A stretch of DNA of 64,000 nucleotides from Pelagicoccus sp. SDUM812005 (GCF_031127875.1 NZ_JARXIA010000008.1:124001-188000); one strand, 5' to 3'; numbered from the stretch's first letter, positions 26,513-35,431 are shown. The notes: generated by a model from the sequence alone, not told the origin. Program-made: numbers and translations.

Positions 26513-28405
26513 CTACCAGCTCCAAACGAATGAAAGGCTCGAACGGTTCGCTTCCCCACTGTCCAGCTGCAAGCGCACAGCTTTTCTTCTCTCCAGGTTC
26601 ACCTGAATATTCGCGCCCCAAACAAAATCGAACCGCTCCGACTCCCCGACTTCCGTACCCGCAGAAAGGTCGTAGCCCACCATACCAACCCGGCCCGTCC
26701 ACTGAATCTCCGGCCGAAAACGAAGCGGATCGCCATCAGTCGAAGCGACGATGCTGCTAAAGCCCGACAACGCCTGGTCCTTACTCAGCAACCAGCTCTT
26801 CCCGAAACCAACGTTCGCGTACCACTCATTTGGGTACTTCTTCCGTTCCAACGAACGCCGAGCCCCGAGCTTGGCCTTCCAGGAAAACGAATTTTCTCCC
26901 GCCACCGGAGCCTTTTCCAAAGCCAACTTTCGAACGTCTATAAAATCGATTCGATCTAGGAACACCTCACCTTCATCCCCAGCCAAAGTAGCGCGGAGCA
27001 CGGTCATATCGCTTCCCAAGGTCGCGTTGTACGCTATTGACTCTTGCGAAAACGGAGAGAAGGAAAGAGTCGCATAAGTAGAGCCTGATTCAGCTTGGGC
27101 GATTCCTAGAGACAAGAAGAGCGGTGGAGTGCTTGAAGTCGGAGGCGACTCCAGTCGCGTCTCTATCGGGGTCTTCGCTCGAGCCGGCCTAACCAGACGC
27201 TGCACCAAGATCTCCTGCTTCACTTTCTGGAGCTCCGGATCAGGATTCTTTATTTGGCTCAGTTCCTTGTAGTTGTAATAGGCGAGCAATGCGTCCAACA
27301 AATCGATCTGATCTCCGGTATCCAAAGTTCGTATACGCTCGAACTTCAAATTGGGTCCGGCCAAAATCAATTCGTTAGCAAGCGTCAAGGCTTCCGGACT
27401 CAAGCGGGAAAATTCCGAATATAAAACCCTTCTGCTAGACGGAATCGGAGTAATCGTATCCACGATCCCCGGAAGCCCAGAATCCCTTCGCCCCTGGTCG
27501 ATACGTTCCAAGCGATTGAACAAATCAACAGGAACGTACCAAGGCCGCCGGTCCACCATCGGCTCATTCAAGACCAGTTCCAACAAGGTCGCTAAACGAT
27601 AGGCGCAATTCTCCTTAGCGAAATAGTAGGTGTATTTTTTCCCAATGATCTCCCAAAGGTGCAAAACGAGAAGGGTTCTCTGCCGCTCGCTTAAATTCAG
27701 CTCGTAATCCCAAATATCCCGAAACTCCGTGCGCGAATAGACTTGGTCTTGAGTAAAATAGTACTGGTCGGAAAAGCCCGCTTGGTATCCCCCTCCCAAC
27801 CCCTTCAGTATGTACAGCAACATGGGCTCGCTCTCCGGCACCAATGCCCCGAAATTTACCGTCAAGTCCAGGAGGTGAGAGCGGTTCCGCTCCGCCTTGC
27901 GAGAATTCAGACGCAAAAGCGCATGCCCGAAGGACGAAGCAGGGTTCCCGAAGTACCCGCTTACCCAATACATGCTTACCGAATCGGTTTCTTCCAAGAG
28001 CTTCCATCGCTTCAGTCGATCGCAATCGCTAGGCGCGACTTCGTAGCCGGGTAGCTCCAAGCGACTGTGCAACCAGTAGTAGCGAGCGGGGAATCGACAC
28101 CGGGCCGACTCCTCTTTACCGGAATCTCCTTGTTCGAAATAAGCGCTTAGGGTTGCCTTAAGCTCTTCCTTCGGATCGCTTCGACCTTTCGACGACAGAA
28201 AAAACTCAGGAGTATTCACTTCGCTCCGCTTCCGACCGTCCCGAAAATGCAAGAGCCGCCGCCAAGTAGGCTCCTCATGAAGCCTCGCCTCTTCAGCCCT
28301 TTCCAGAAAATAGAGGTAAAGCGATTCGTCCTCCTCGCCGAAGGCGCAAAACGGCAGGACGAAAGACACAAATAAAACGGCTGTACAAAATCGAAAGGGA
28401 TACAT
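26513..28405 (-). CDS. DUF4105 (Lnb N-terminal periplasmic domain-like) protein
   Basis: ATG at 28405 is chosen because it begins a clean signal peptide (FRFCTAVLFVSFVLPFCAFG); the longer frame would need a TTG and would run through a terminator hairpin. 630 residues. The core shows the family's conserved pattern SGYFGNPASSFGHALLRL and later KENCAYRLATLLELVL, containing the His and Cys thought to be functional in DUF4105. The C-terminal third is beta-rich and ends in Trp-Ser-Trp, possibly an outer-membrane barrel. Together with the DUF3015 gene upstream and the hydrolase downstream it forms a likely envelope operon. Confidence 0.82.
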   Translation of the reverse strand: MYPFRFCTAVLFVSFVLPFCAFGEEDESLYLYFLERAEEARLHEEPTWRRLLHFRDGRKRSEVNTPEFFLSSKGRSDPKEELKATLSAYFEQGDSGKEESARCRFPARYYWLHSRLELPGYEVAPSDCDRLKRWKLLEETDSVSMYWVSGYFGNPASSFGHALLRLNSRKAERNRSHLLDLTVNFGALVPESEPMLLYILKGLGGGYQAGFSDQYYFTQDQVYSRTEFRDIWDYELNLSERQRTLLVLHLWEIIGKKYTYYFAKENCAYRLATLLELVLNEPMVDRRPWYVPVDLFNRLERIDQGRRDSGLPGIVDTITPIPSSRRVLYSEFSRLSPEALTLANELILAGPNLKFERIRTLDTGDQIDLLDALLAYYNYKELSQIKNPDPELQKVKQEILVQRLVRPARAKTPIETRLESPPTSSTPPLFLSLGIAQAESGSTYATLSFSPFSQESIAYNATLGSDMTVLRATLAGDEGEVFLDRIDFIDVRKLALEKAPVAGENSFSWKAKLGARRSLERKKYPNEWYANVGFGKSWLLSKDQALSGFSSIVASTDGDPLRFRPEIQWTGRVGMVGYDLSAGTEVGESERFDFVWGANIQVNLERRKAVRLQLDSGEANRSSLSFVWSW

Positions 28406-28412
28406 TTGGGAT

Positions 28413-28446
28413 AAAAAAGGCCGCTGCGAATAAGTCCGCAGCAGCC
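28413..28446 (-). terminator. Rho-independent terminator after the DUF3015 gene
   Basis: On the minus strand a GC-rich stem built on GCTGCG/CGCAGC with flanking GGC/GCC (28419-28446) is followed by six Ts (28418-28413). It ends only 7 bases before the ATG of the DUF4105 gene, so it may act as an attenuator or leave that gene with almost no leader. Confidence 0.8.
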
Positions 28447-28497
28447 AAAAGGTATTGATCAAGCTAATACGCTAGCTTGAGACAGGAAGTCTGCCAA

Positions 28498-28965
28498 TTA
28501 AGCTTCACCGTAGAGAATGCCGTAGAGCGCTTCGGCCTTCTCGAGAAATGGCTTCTCTGCATAGTCGGCCGCCGCTACGACCTTTGCGAAATCTTCGCGC
28601 AAGAAGGATGCCGCTTCAGAGCGGTCTTCTTCAGCGTAGCCAGCCAAGGAAAGCAAAGTGTCAAGGTGCTCGCCTTCGCCTCGAGCGATGGCGGCAGCGA
28701 TCTCGTCGTAGGAACGCAGGATGAAGGCAGCGGAGGTCTCCTGGCCGCCCATGCACGCGTCCTTGCTCGAAATGTTCGAGCTGATCGCCGTCGTGCCAAG
28801 GTCCCAGGTCGTGTTCGTAATCACAGCCAAGACGTCGTTGTTTGGAGCAATCATGCCGCCAAGACCGCAATCGGTGTAGATTTCTTCAAATGAACGTGCT
28901 GAAGCAGTAGAGGCGAGAGCAGCGACAGAGAGGAGGGACAATCCCTTGAGGGTCATTTTGATCAT
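28498..28965 (-). CDS. DUF3015 family secreted protein
   Basis: 155 residues with a signal peptide ending near ASTASA. The mature part begins with the family pattern CGLGGMIAPNNDVLAVITNT and has two conserved cysteines (TDCGLG and KDACMG) that could pair. The family's function is unknown to me; it often lies beside DUF4105 genes, as here. A terminator follows. Confidence 0.85.
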   Translation of the reverse strand: MIKMTLKGLSLLSVAALASTASARSFEEIYTDCGLGGMIAPNNDVLAVITNTTWDLGTTAISSNISSKDACMGGQETSAAFILRSYDEIAAAIARGEGEHLDTLLSLAGYAEEDRSEAASFLREDFAKVVAAADYAEKPFLEKAEALYGILYGEA

Positions 28966-29070
28966 AAGTATTTCTAGAGTTAATTAAGGTATGAAAACGG
29001 GTCGGGATATACCTTGATAAAAAACACCTAGGCAAGACCAAAGCTATTACCCCCAGACAAATCGTGAAGC

Positions 29071-29433
29071 CTAGCGGCGACGGTACTTGTCCCGGCGTTC
29101 CTGCAAGCGCTGCTTCTGGACTTCGTCCAGCAAGGGCTCGAGCTGCTCGACCATCGCATCCATGCGGCGACCGTTCTCCTCGCGATTGGCGCGGATCGAC
29201 TCCACTACCTCCCCCGCAACCACCGCGACCACTTCGCGGACCGCTTGCTCCTGCTCCGGACTCGACGGCTCGATTGTACGAACATAGCTCTCCACGAAGC
29301 CTTCCGGGGTAGAGAGGCGATGCATCCGCTTCACCCGCTTTTCGAAGAAGCGGGCGTGCACCAAGGCGCCGAGCAGCATGCCGACCAGCAAGGTCGTGCT
29401 AAGAATCAGTAGGGAACGGGACCTCGGTTTCAT
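29071..29433 (-). CDS. Membrane-anchored CpxP/Spy-like helical protein (periplasmic sensor)
   Basis: 120 residues: a basic start, a hydrophobic segment (about 8-27), then a charged helical domain (VVAGEVVESIRANREENGRR ... LLDEVQKQRLQERRDKYRRR) of the heavy-metal-sensor/CpxP type. It overlaps the anti-sigma gene by 4 bases and is the last gene of the sigma operon. It could sense envelope conditions and tune the anti-sigma factor. Confidence 0.65.
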   Translation of the reverse strand: MKPRSRSLLILSTTLLVGMLLGALVHARFFEKRVKRMHRLSTPEGFVESYVRTIEPSSPEQEQAVREVVAVVAGEVVESIRANREENGRRMDAMVEQLEPLLDEVQKQRLQERRDKYRRR

Positions 29434-29837
29434 AGCTGGCTCACGATCGTGCTTTCAATGGTTTCGGCAGGCAGGCCAAACAACGCTTCCCACATGTCTC
29501 CCGAAAGCGTCTCGAATTGCAAAATGTTCAAAAGCCCCAACACCAGCGCCGCTGCCACCGCGCTCCCGAGGAAAACCGGAAACAGCTTGCCGAGGTTGAC
29601 CGCGACCAGTTCTTCCTCCCGATCGCGAGCCAGCTCGTCGAACAAGCGGGCTCGAGCCGCCTCGCCTTCCAAGGCCGGCTCTACTTGCGGCCAAGCGCTC
29701 AATGCTAGGAACGCCTCGTAGCGGGCCAAAAGCTTCGGGTCGCCCTCGATCTCCGACTCCAGCGCGGCTCGCTCCCCTGCCGGTAGCTCAGGGTCTGCCA
29801 GGCGTTCGAATTGTTTCCAGGCTTGTTCGTCGTTCAT
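29430..29837 (-). CDS. Putative membrane anti-sigma factor
   Basis: 135 residues encoded directly after an ECF sigma gene with a 4-base overlap. An acidic N-terminal helical half (about 1-75) is followed by one membrane segment (about 87-106, FLGSAVAAALVLGLLNIL) and a short periplasmic tail. No zinc-binding HxxxCxxC motif is seen. The call rests on position and topology more than on sequence similarity. Confidence 0.7.
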   Translation of the reverse strand: MNDEQAWKQFERLADPELPAGERAALESEIEGDPKLLARYEAFLALSAWPQVEPALEGEAARARLFDELARDREEELVAVNLGKLFPVFLGSAVAAALVLGLLNILQFETLSGDMWEALFGLPAETIESTIVSQL

Positions 29838-30424
29838 CGGGATCGAGATAATGGGTTAAGATCTTTCAGCAGCGGAGCGAGTTTGTCGAGCGCTCGAGAC
29901 AGACGGGACATCACCGTCCCGGCCGGAATCCCCAACACGCGGGCGCACTCCTCCGTAGAATATTCGTTCAAAAAGCGCAGCACCACCACACTGCGAAACT
30001 CGGGCTTTAGCCGCTGCACCGCCTCCCGGATCGCCGCCGCCCGCTCCGCCTCTTCCACTTGGGCGATATCCGCATCCTCGCTTCCCTCACGCAAGGAAAG
30101 CTCGGGATCGTCGCTGCTCAGGAAACGGCGATACCAACGCTGGCGAACCCGCAGTTGCTTCAACGCTTGGTTCATAACGATACGGGTAAGGTAGGTACCC
30201 AAGGCCGAACGACCCTCGAACTTGTCCACGTTGCGGTAAAAGCGCAGCAGCCCTTCCTGAACCACCGACTCCGCATCCATGCCCGCCCCCAGCATGCCCG
30301 TCGCCGTAGCCAAGAGCTTTCCATGATAGCGCTCCACGATCTCGCGAAACGCCCGCCCGTCGCCCTCTCGGCAACGCGCCAGCAGGTCCTCGTCGCTGGG
30401 CAAGGGCGACTCGCTTCTACACAT
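29834..30424 (-). CDS. ECF (group 4) RNA polymerase sigma factor
   Basis: 196 residues with region 2 (EIVERYHGKLLATATGML ... LLRFYRNVDKFEGRSALGTYLTRI) and region 4 (LKPEFRSVVVLRFLNEYSTEECARVLGIPAGTVMSRLSRALDKL). Overlaps the anti-sigma gene (ATGA). It probably directs its own operon and possibly the divergent efflux operon (see promoter entries). Confidence 0.95.
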   Translation of the reverse strand: MCRSESPLPSDEDLLARCREGDGRAFREIVERYHGKLLATATGMLGAGMDAESVVQEGLLRFYRNVDKFEGRSALGTYLTRIVMNQALKQLRVRQRWYRRFLSSDDPELSLREGSEDADIAQVEEAERAAAIREAVQRLKPEFRSVVVLRFLNEYSTEECARVLGIPAGTVMSRLSRALDKLAPLLKDLNPLSRSR

Positions 30425-30457
30425 TGGGATTTCGCATCTTCGTAGTTCAATCTGTCC

Positions 30458-30487
30458 TTAGACCCCTGCCGCGCCAACCGCATTCCC
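30458..30487 (-). promoter_or_regulatory. Candidate ECF-type promoter of the sigma operon
   Basis: On the minus strand GGGAATG (30487-30481) is followed 17 bases later by GTCTAA (30463-30458), 33 bases before the sigma start codon. This resembles the GGAA ... TCTAA elements of ECF promoters and would make the operon self-regulated. Inference from pattern only. Confidence 0.45.
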
Positions 30488-30572
30488 TAATTTTCAATAA
30501 ATGTAATCTTCCGCCAAGCCAACCGCCTGCCTCGGCCCGAAAAACGAAAATATCCACTTTTCCAAAACTTTC

Positions 30573-30601
30573 GGGAATGAAGCGCCGCCCCAGCTGTATC
30601 C
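30573..30601 (+). promoter_or_regulatory. Candidate ECF-type promoter of the efflux operon
   Basis: GGGAATG (30573-30579), identical to the -35-like element of the divergent sigma promoter, is followed 16 bases later by GTATCC (30596-30601). The -10 part matches the other promoter less well. It would leave a leader of roughly 10 bases before the TolC-like start. Confidence 0.3.
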
Positions 30602-30617
30602 AAGCAAGCAGACAAAG

Positions 30618-32009
30618 ATGGCTCACCAAAAGATTCCCAAGCAGACCCCTTCCTTCCACTCACGGCTCGCCGCCTGCGCCCTCGCCGCGCTGCTCGCCCT
30701 CCCAGCCGCCCAGGCCGAAGAGCCGAGCGCCCTGACCCTGCCCCAAGCGATCAATCTCGCTCTCGACCACAATATCGGGCTCCAGCGCTCCGGCCTCGCC
30801 ATCGAAACCCGAGTTACAACCGTTGACCAGGCCCAGGCCGACTACTCCCCCGACCTCAGCCTGCGCCTCTCGGAAAACGTCGGCCTCAGCTCCAACGACA
30901 ACGGCGGCATCTTCGAGGGCGAAGGCCGATGGAGCGACTCCAGCTCCGCCTCCCTCAGCTCCTCCCTCTCCCTCTACAACGGCGGGGCCCGCCAAGCCTC
31001 CCTCGAGCTCGCCAAGGCCGAACTGGAAGCGGCCACCCTCGACTTCGACCGCGACCGCCAAGCCCTCCTCTACAACACCGTTTCCCAATTCTTCCAAACC
31101 CTCCTCCGCAGCAAGGAGATCGCGATACAGCTAGAAGAGCTGGCGACCCGCCGCGAGGAACTCGAACGAATCCAAATCGACGTCGAAAACGGCATCCGCA
31201 CCGAATCCGAATACCTCCGCCAGCAAGCCCTCGTCTCCAACAGCGAACGCCTGCTCGCCCAAGCCCGCAACGCCTACGCCAACAGCCTCTACGCCCTCAA
31301 AAACATTCTCCGCATTCCCGCTCCCGAGAGCATCGTCTGCGAAGACCCGAACCTCAGTATCGAAGACCCCAGTACATTGAGCGAACCCAACCTGCCCAGC
31401 TCGCTCGCCGCCCTCGAAAAACGGCCCGACCTGTCCGCCCAAAAAGCCCGCCTCTACTCCGCCGAAAAGGACTTGGTGATCGCCCGCTCCGGCAAACGCC
31501 CCACCGTATCCGCCTCCGCCTCACTCAGCACCGGCTACTCCAGCAACACCGCCGGCTCCTTCTCGGACCAAGCCCTCCGCGACGAGCCCCGAGCCAGCGC
31601 CGGCATCTCCGTAAGCCTCCCCATCTTCGACAAGCGCCGCACCGAGCTCAGCACCCTGCGCTCCCGCATCGCTCTCCAGCAAGAAGAGCTCATCTTGGAA
31701 AACCTGCGGCTCTCCGCCGAAACCGCGCTCTACCAAGCGGAGCAAGACTACCAAACCGCCAAGCTCCAGCTCGCCGCTTCCCAAAACCAGCTCGCAGCCA
31801 CCGAGTCCGCCCTGGAAGCGGAACTCTCACGCTACGAGGCCGGAGCCGCCACCCTACTCGAAGTCAACAGCCTGCGCTCCTCGCGCCTCGACGCCGCCGT
31901 CGCAGTCGAAGAAGCCCGCTTCGCCCTCTTCACCAGCCGCCTCGGAGTCGCCTACGAGGACGGCACCATCGAGTCCTTCCTCCGCCAAACCCTGCAACTC
32001 GCCAACTAA
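30618..32009 (+). CDS. TolC-family outer membrane efflux protein
   Basis: 463 residues with a signal peptide (LAACALAALLALPAAQA). Two long heptad-rich halves (about 45-240 and 255-450), each with coiled-coil Ala/Leu/Gln/Arg patterns and Tyr/Ser-rich strands (SASLSSSLSLYNGG, ASAGISVSLPIF), reproduce the duplicated OEP fold of TolC. It forms the outer-membrane channel for the downstream adaptor and MacB-type transporter, 23 bases away. Confidence 0.92.
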   Translation: MAHQKIPKQTPSFHSRLAACALAALLALPAAQAEEPSALTLPQAINLALDHNIGLQRSGLAIETRVTTVDQAQADYSPDLSLRLSENVGLSSNDNGGIFEGEGRWSDSSSASLSSSLSLYNGGARQASLELAKAELEAATLDFDRDRQALLYNTVSQFFQTLLRSKEIAIQLEELATRREELERIQIDVENGIRTESEYLRQQALVSNSERLLAQARNAYANSLYALKNILRIPAPESIVCEDPNLSIEDPSTLSEPNLPSSLAALEKRPDLSAQKARLYSAEKDLVIARSGKRPTVSASASLSTGYSSNTAGSFSDQALRDEPRASAGISVSLPIFDKRRTELSTLRSRIALQQEELILENLRLSAETALYQAEQDYQTAKLQLAASQNQLAATESALEAELSRYEAGAATLLEVNSLRSSRLDAAVAVEEARFALFTSRLGVAYEDGTIESFLRQTLQLAN

Positions 32010-32032
32010 CCCATTTTTCTAAACTCAGACCC

Positions 32033-33346
32033 ATGAAACGATTCGTAACCATTTTGCTAATACTCGCCGCCGGCGGGGCCGCTTACTACTACTTCAGCCA
32101 AAAGTCCGCTTCCGCTGAAACAGACAAGGAGCCGAAGTACCAATTCGCCAAGGTCGAGCGTCGAACCATCCAAAACATGGTCTCCGCTACCGGCACCCTT
32201 TCCGCTCGTGACGTAGTTGAAATCTCGACACAAGTTTCCGGAATCCTCAACGAGGTCTACGCCGACTTCAACGACAACGTCGAAGAAGAACAGCTCATCG
32301 CTGTGATCGACCCCTCCGTGCTCGACGCTCAAGTCTCCATCGCCAAGGCGGACTTGATGCGCACCCAAGCCCAGCTCCTGCAAGCCAAGAACAACTACGA
32401 GCGCTTCAAGCCCGTCCACGAAAAGGGATTCCTCTCCGACAACGACTTCCAGCCCTACCAGATCGCCCTCCAAACTGCCGAAGCCAACCTGCTCAGCTCC
32501 GAAGCCAATCTCTCTCGCGCCGAGAAAAACCGCGGCTACGCCGAAATCCGCTCCCCCATCTCCGGCATCGTCATCGACCGGACCGTCGAACCCGGCCAAA
32601 CCGTTGCCGCCAGCCTCAGCGCTCCCAAACTCTTCACGATCGCCGCCGACCTCTCGGACATGGAAATACTCGCCCAGGTCGACGAGAGCGACATCGGACA
32701 AATCAAGGTCGGACAACCAGTCCGCTTCACCGTAGCCGCCTACGTCGACCGCACCTTCGAAGGCGAGGTCGAAGAAATCCGACTCCTCCCTTCCGTCGTG
32801 CAAAACGTCGTCAACTACACCGTCGTCGTCGGAGCCCCCAACAAGCGCGGCCTCCTCATGCCGGGCATGACCGCCAGCTTGGACTTCGTAGTGGCCGAAG
32901 TTGAAAACGTACTCTCCGTGCCCACCGCAGCCCTCAGCCTGCGAACCAACGACGAAATGAAAGCCGTCATGGAAGCGCGCCGCGCCGAGATGATGGAGCG
33001 TCGCGGGCAAGGCCAGGGCGGTCCGGGACAAGGCGGAGGAGGCGAGCGAGCCGAACGCCCCAACCGCGGCGAAGGCGGCCCACGCGGCGGCGGTGCCGGC
33101 GGTGAGGCCGGACAACGGCGCCGCAACATGCAATCCCTCTGGTACATCAAGGACGGTGAGCTCGCCATGCTCCCCGTGCGGGCCGGCGTGAGCGACGGCG
33201 CCTTCACCGAAGTGCTACCGCTGCGCGACCAAGAGATACCCGAAGACCTCGAGTTCATCTCGCGCGTCAACACGCCCACCAGCTCGTCGAGCTCCTCCTC
33301 GCAGGACAGCGGACGCCCCTCCGGACTGCGACGCCTCGGATTCTAG
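32033..33346 (+). CDS. MacA/HlyD-type periplasmic adaptor with a Gly/Arg-rich insert
   Basis: ATG at 32033 begins a clear N-terminal anchor (FVTILLILAAGGAAYYYF); any longer reading in this frame runs antisense-like through the TolC gene. 437 residues: lipoyl halves (SATGTLSARDVVEISTQVSG and SPISGIVIDRTVEPGQTVAA) around a helical hairpin (about 85-155), then the beta-barrel domain. Between about residues 323 and 366 lies an unusual low-complexity Gly/Arg/Gln-rich stretch before the final membrane-proximal part. It joins TolC to the ABC transporter. Confidence 0.93.
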   Translation: MKRFVTILLILAAGGAAYYYFSQKSASAETDKEPKYQFAKVERRTIQNMVSATGTLSARDVVEISTQVSGILNEVYADFNDNVEEEQLIAVIDPSVLDAQVSIAKADLMRTQAQLLQAKNNYERFKPVHEKGFLSDNDFQPYQIALQTAEANLLSSEANLSRAEKNRGYAEIRSPISGIVIDRTVEPGQTVAASLSAPKLFTIAADLSDMEILAQVDESDIGQIKVGQPVRFTVAAYVDRTFEGEVEEIRLLPSVVQNVVNYTVVVGAPNKRGLLMPGMTASLDFVVAEVENVLSVPTAALSLRTNDEMKAVMEARRAEMMERRGQGQGGPGQGGGGERAERPNRGEGGPRGGGAGGEAGQRRRNMQSLWYIKDGELAMLPVRAGVSDGAFTEVLPLRDQEIPEDLEFISRVNTPTSSSSSSSQDSGRPSGLRRLGF

Positions 33347-33358
33347 CCCCGCCGGAAA

Positions 33359-34099
33359 ATGCAGCCCGTCATCCAAACCTCCCAGCTCCGCAAGACCTAC
33401 CAACTCGCCGAGCCCGTGCACGCCTTACGCAGCGTGGACATCACCATCCAACCCGGAGAATTCGTTTCCATCATGGGAGCCTCCGGTTCCGGCAAGTCCA
33501 CCCTCATGAACATCATCGGCTGCCTCGACCGCCCCACCTCCGGCAACTACAAGCTCGACGGCATCGAAGTCAGCGGCATGGGACGCGACCAACGCGCCGA
33601 TATCCGCAACCAGAAAATCGGCTTCGTCTTCCAGGGCTTCAACCTGCTGGCCCGCACCAGCGCCCTCGCCAACGTGGAGCTTCCCCTCGTCTACCACCGC
33701 GGCAAAGCCTTCCGCAACAGCGCCCAACGCGCCAAGAAATGCCTCGAGCGCGTCGGCCTCGGAAACCGCATGGACCACCACCCTTCGCAACTCTCCGGCG
33801 GACAACAACAGCGCGTCGCCATCGCCCGCGCCCTCGTCAACGAACCCACCCTCATCCTAGCCGACGAACCGACAGGAAATTTGGATACACGGACCTCGCT
33901 CGACATCATGGGCCTCTTCCAAGAGCTCAACGAAGAAGGAGCCACTATTTTGATCGTTACTCACGAGCCCGAAATCGCCACCTACACCAAGCGCTGCATC
34001 GAAATGCGAGACGGCTTGGTGGTCGCCGACAACCAAGTTGAAAAGCAGCGAAACGCCCGTACTGACCTCGCCAACTTCACCACCGTCACTGGCATCTAA
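33359..34099 (+). CDS. MacB/LolD-type ABC transporter ATP-binding protein
   Basis: 246 residues with Walker A GASGSGKST, Q-loop FVFQGFNLL, signature LSGGQQQRVAIARAL, Walker B LILADEPTGNLD and H-loop VTHEPE. The sequence matches the MacB/LolD subfamily that works with FtsX-like permeases. It lies 12 bases after the adaptor and 24 before the permease. Here ATPase and permease are separate, unlike E. coli MacB. Confidence 0.95.
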   Translation: MQPVIQTSQLRKTYQLAEPVHALRSVDITIQPGEFVSIMGASGSGKSTLMNIIGCLDRPTSGNYKLDGIEVSGMGRDQRADIRNQKIGFVFQGFNLLARTSALANVELPLVYHRGKAFRNSAQRAKKCLERVGLGNRMDHHPSQLSGGQQQRVAIARALVNEPTLILADEPTGNLDTRTSLDIMGLFQELNEEGATILIVTHEPEIATYTKRCIEMRDGLVVADNQVEKQRNARTDLANFTTVTGI

Positions 34100-34123
34100 T
34101 CCGTATCCAGAAATCGAACGCAC

Positions 34124-35344
34124 ATGAAACTTTGGAAACTCCTAGAAGCCGCTCGACAAAGCCTGCTGAAAAACAAGACCCGTAGCGCTCTAACCATGTT
34201 TGGCATCATCATCGGCGTAGCCGCCGTGATCGTCATGATGGCAATGGGCACCGGCGCTCAAAAGAACATCGAAGAACGTATTTCTTCCATGGGTACAAAT
34301 TTACTCATGATCCGCAACGGCACCAATTCTAGAGGCGGTGTCAGCCGAGGCGCAGGTTCCTCGCGCAGTCTCACCATGGAAGACGCCGACGCGATCCGCC
34401 GGGAAGCCAACCTCGTCGTGGCCGTATCCCCTACCGTATCCGTCAGCGGACAGGTTATCGGCGGTGGCAAGAACTGGTATACCCAGGCCCAAGGCGTGCA
34501 CATGGACTACCTCTACAACCGTAGCTGGGATTTGACCGAAGGCTCCATGTTCACCGACGCCGAACTACGCGCTCGAGCAAAAGTCGCCGTACTCGGCTCC
34601 ACCGTAGCGGAAAACCTTTTTCCCGACCAAAGCCCTATCGGGCAAAGCATCCGTATCCGCAATGTCCCCTTCAAGGTAATCGGCACGCTCGAAAAGAAAG
34701 GCCAGAGCTCCTTCGGACGCGACCAGGACGACCTCATTCTTATCCCCGTCACTACCGCCCTCTTCCGGCTTGTTGGCGACCGCCAGTGGGTTAGCGATAT
34801 TTACGCCAGCGCCCGTACCATCGAAGATACCGAAGCCGCGACGGAACAGATTACCGAAATTCTCCGCCGCAACCACAAGCTCATCGATGGCCAAGAAGAC
34901 GACTTCAACATCCGTACCCAAACGGAGCTTACGGAAATGTTTACCTCTACCACCGCGGCCCTCACTCAGTTGCTCATGTGGATCGCCTTCGTATCGCTCA
35001 TCGTCGGCGGCGTAGGCGTCATGAATATCATGCTCGTTTCCGTCACCGAACGGACGCGGGAAATTGGCGTGCGCGTATCCGTCGGAGCGCGAGGCTCGGA
35101 CATCCTCTATCAATTCCTCATCGAAGCGATCGCTCTCAGCTTCACCGGTGGCGTAGCAGGAGTATTGCTGTCTTGGGGCGTAGCCCACTTCATGGAAACG
35201 CAGCAAGGCATGACCATGATAATCGAAACCTGGGTTGTGGCCGCAGCGCTCGGCGTATCTGTATCCATAGGGCTGATATTCGGACTCTTCCCTGCATATA
35301 AAGCCGCTCAACTTGACCCGATCGACGCCCTCCGCCACGAATAA
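34124..35344 (+). CDS. MacB-type ABC transporter permease (FtsX domain)
   Basis: 406 residues: first membrane helix (about 20-42, with LTMFGIIIGVAAVIVMMAMG), a MacB-like periplasmic core (about 45-270), then three helices (about 285-305, 330-355, 365-390) forming the FtsX domain with VGGVGVMNIMLVSVTERTRE. It completes a TolC-MacA-MacB tripartite system, which exports peptides, lipids or drugs by mechanotransmission. Confidence 0.95.
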   Translation: MKLWKLLEAARQSLLKNKTRSALTMFGIIIGVAAVIVMMAMGTGAQKNIEERISSMGTNLLMIRNGTNSRGGVSRGAGSSRSLTMEDADAIRREANLVVAVSPTVSVSGQVIGGGKNWYTQAQGVHMDYLYNRSWDLTEGSMFTDAELRARAKVAVLGSTVAENLFPDQSPIGQSIRIRNVPFKVIGTLEKKGQSSFGRDQDDLILIPVTTALFRLVGDRQWVSDIYASARTIEDTEAATEQITEILRRNHKLIDGQEDDFNIRTQTELTEMFTSTTAALTQLLMWIAFVSLIVGGVGVMNIMLVSVTERTREIGVRVSVGARGSDILYQFLIEAIALSFTGGVAGVLLSWGVAHFMETQQGMTMIIETWVVAAALGVSVSIGLIFGLFPAYKAAQLDPIDALRHE

Positions 35345-35431
35345 TATTAAACCGAAACGCGGGGCAGGACTCGCAGTCGTTCTCAGATCTCAATCCCCGC
35401 ATCTCTAATAAAACCCACAGCCCCCTAAAGA

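Noticed and set aside
30929-32032. Long in-frame extension before the MacA-like adaptor
   Set aside because: It runs through tolC in another frame, is Pro/Arg-rich and meaningless, while ATG at 32033 starts a clean membrane anchor.
35345-35431. Possible terminator with GCGGGG/CCCCGC arms between the MacB-type permease and the Spy-like gene
   Set aside because: The loop is about 30 bases and no T-tract follows on the plus strand, so it is unlikely to end transcription.
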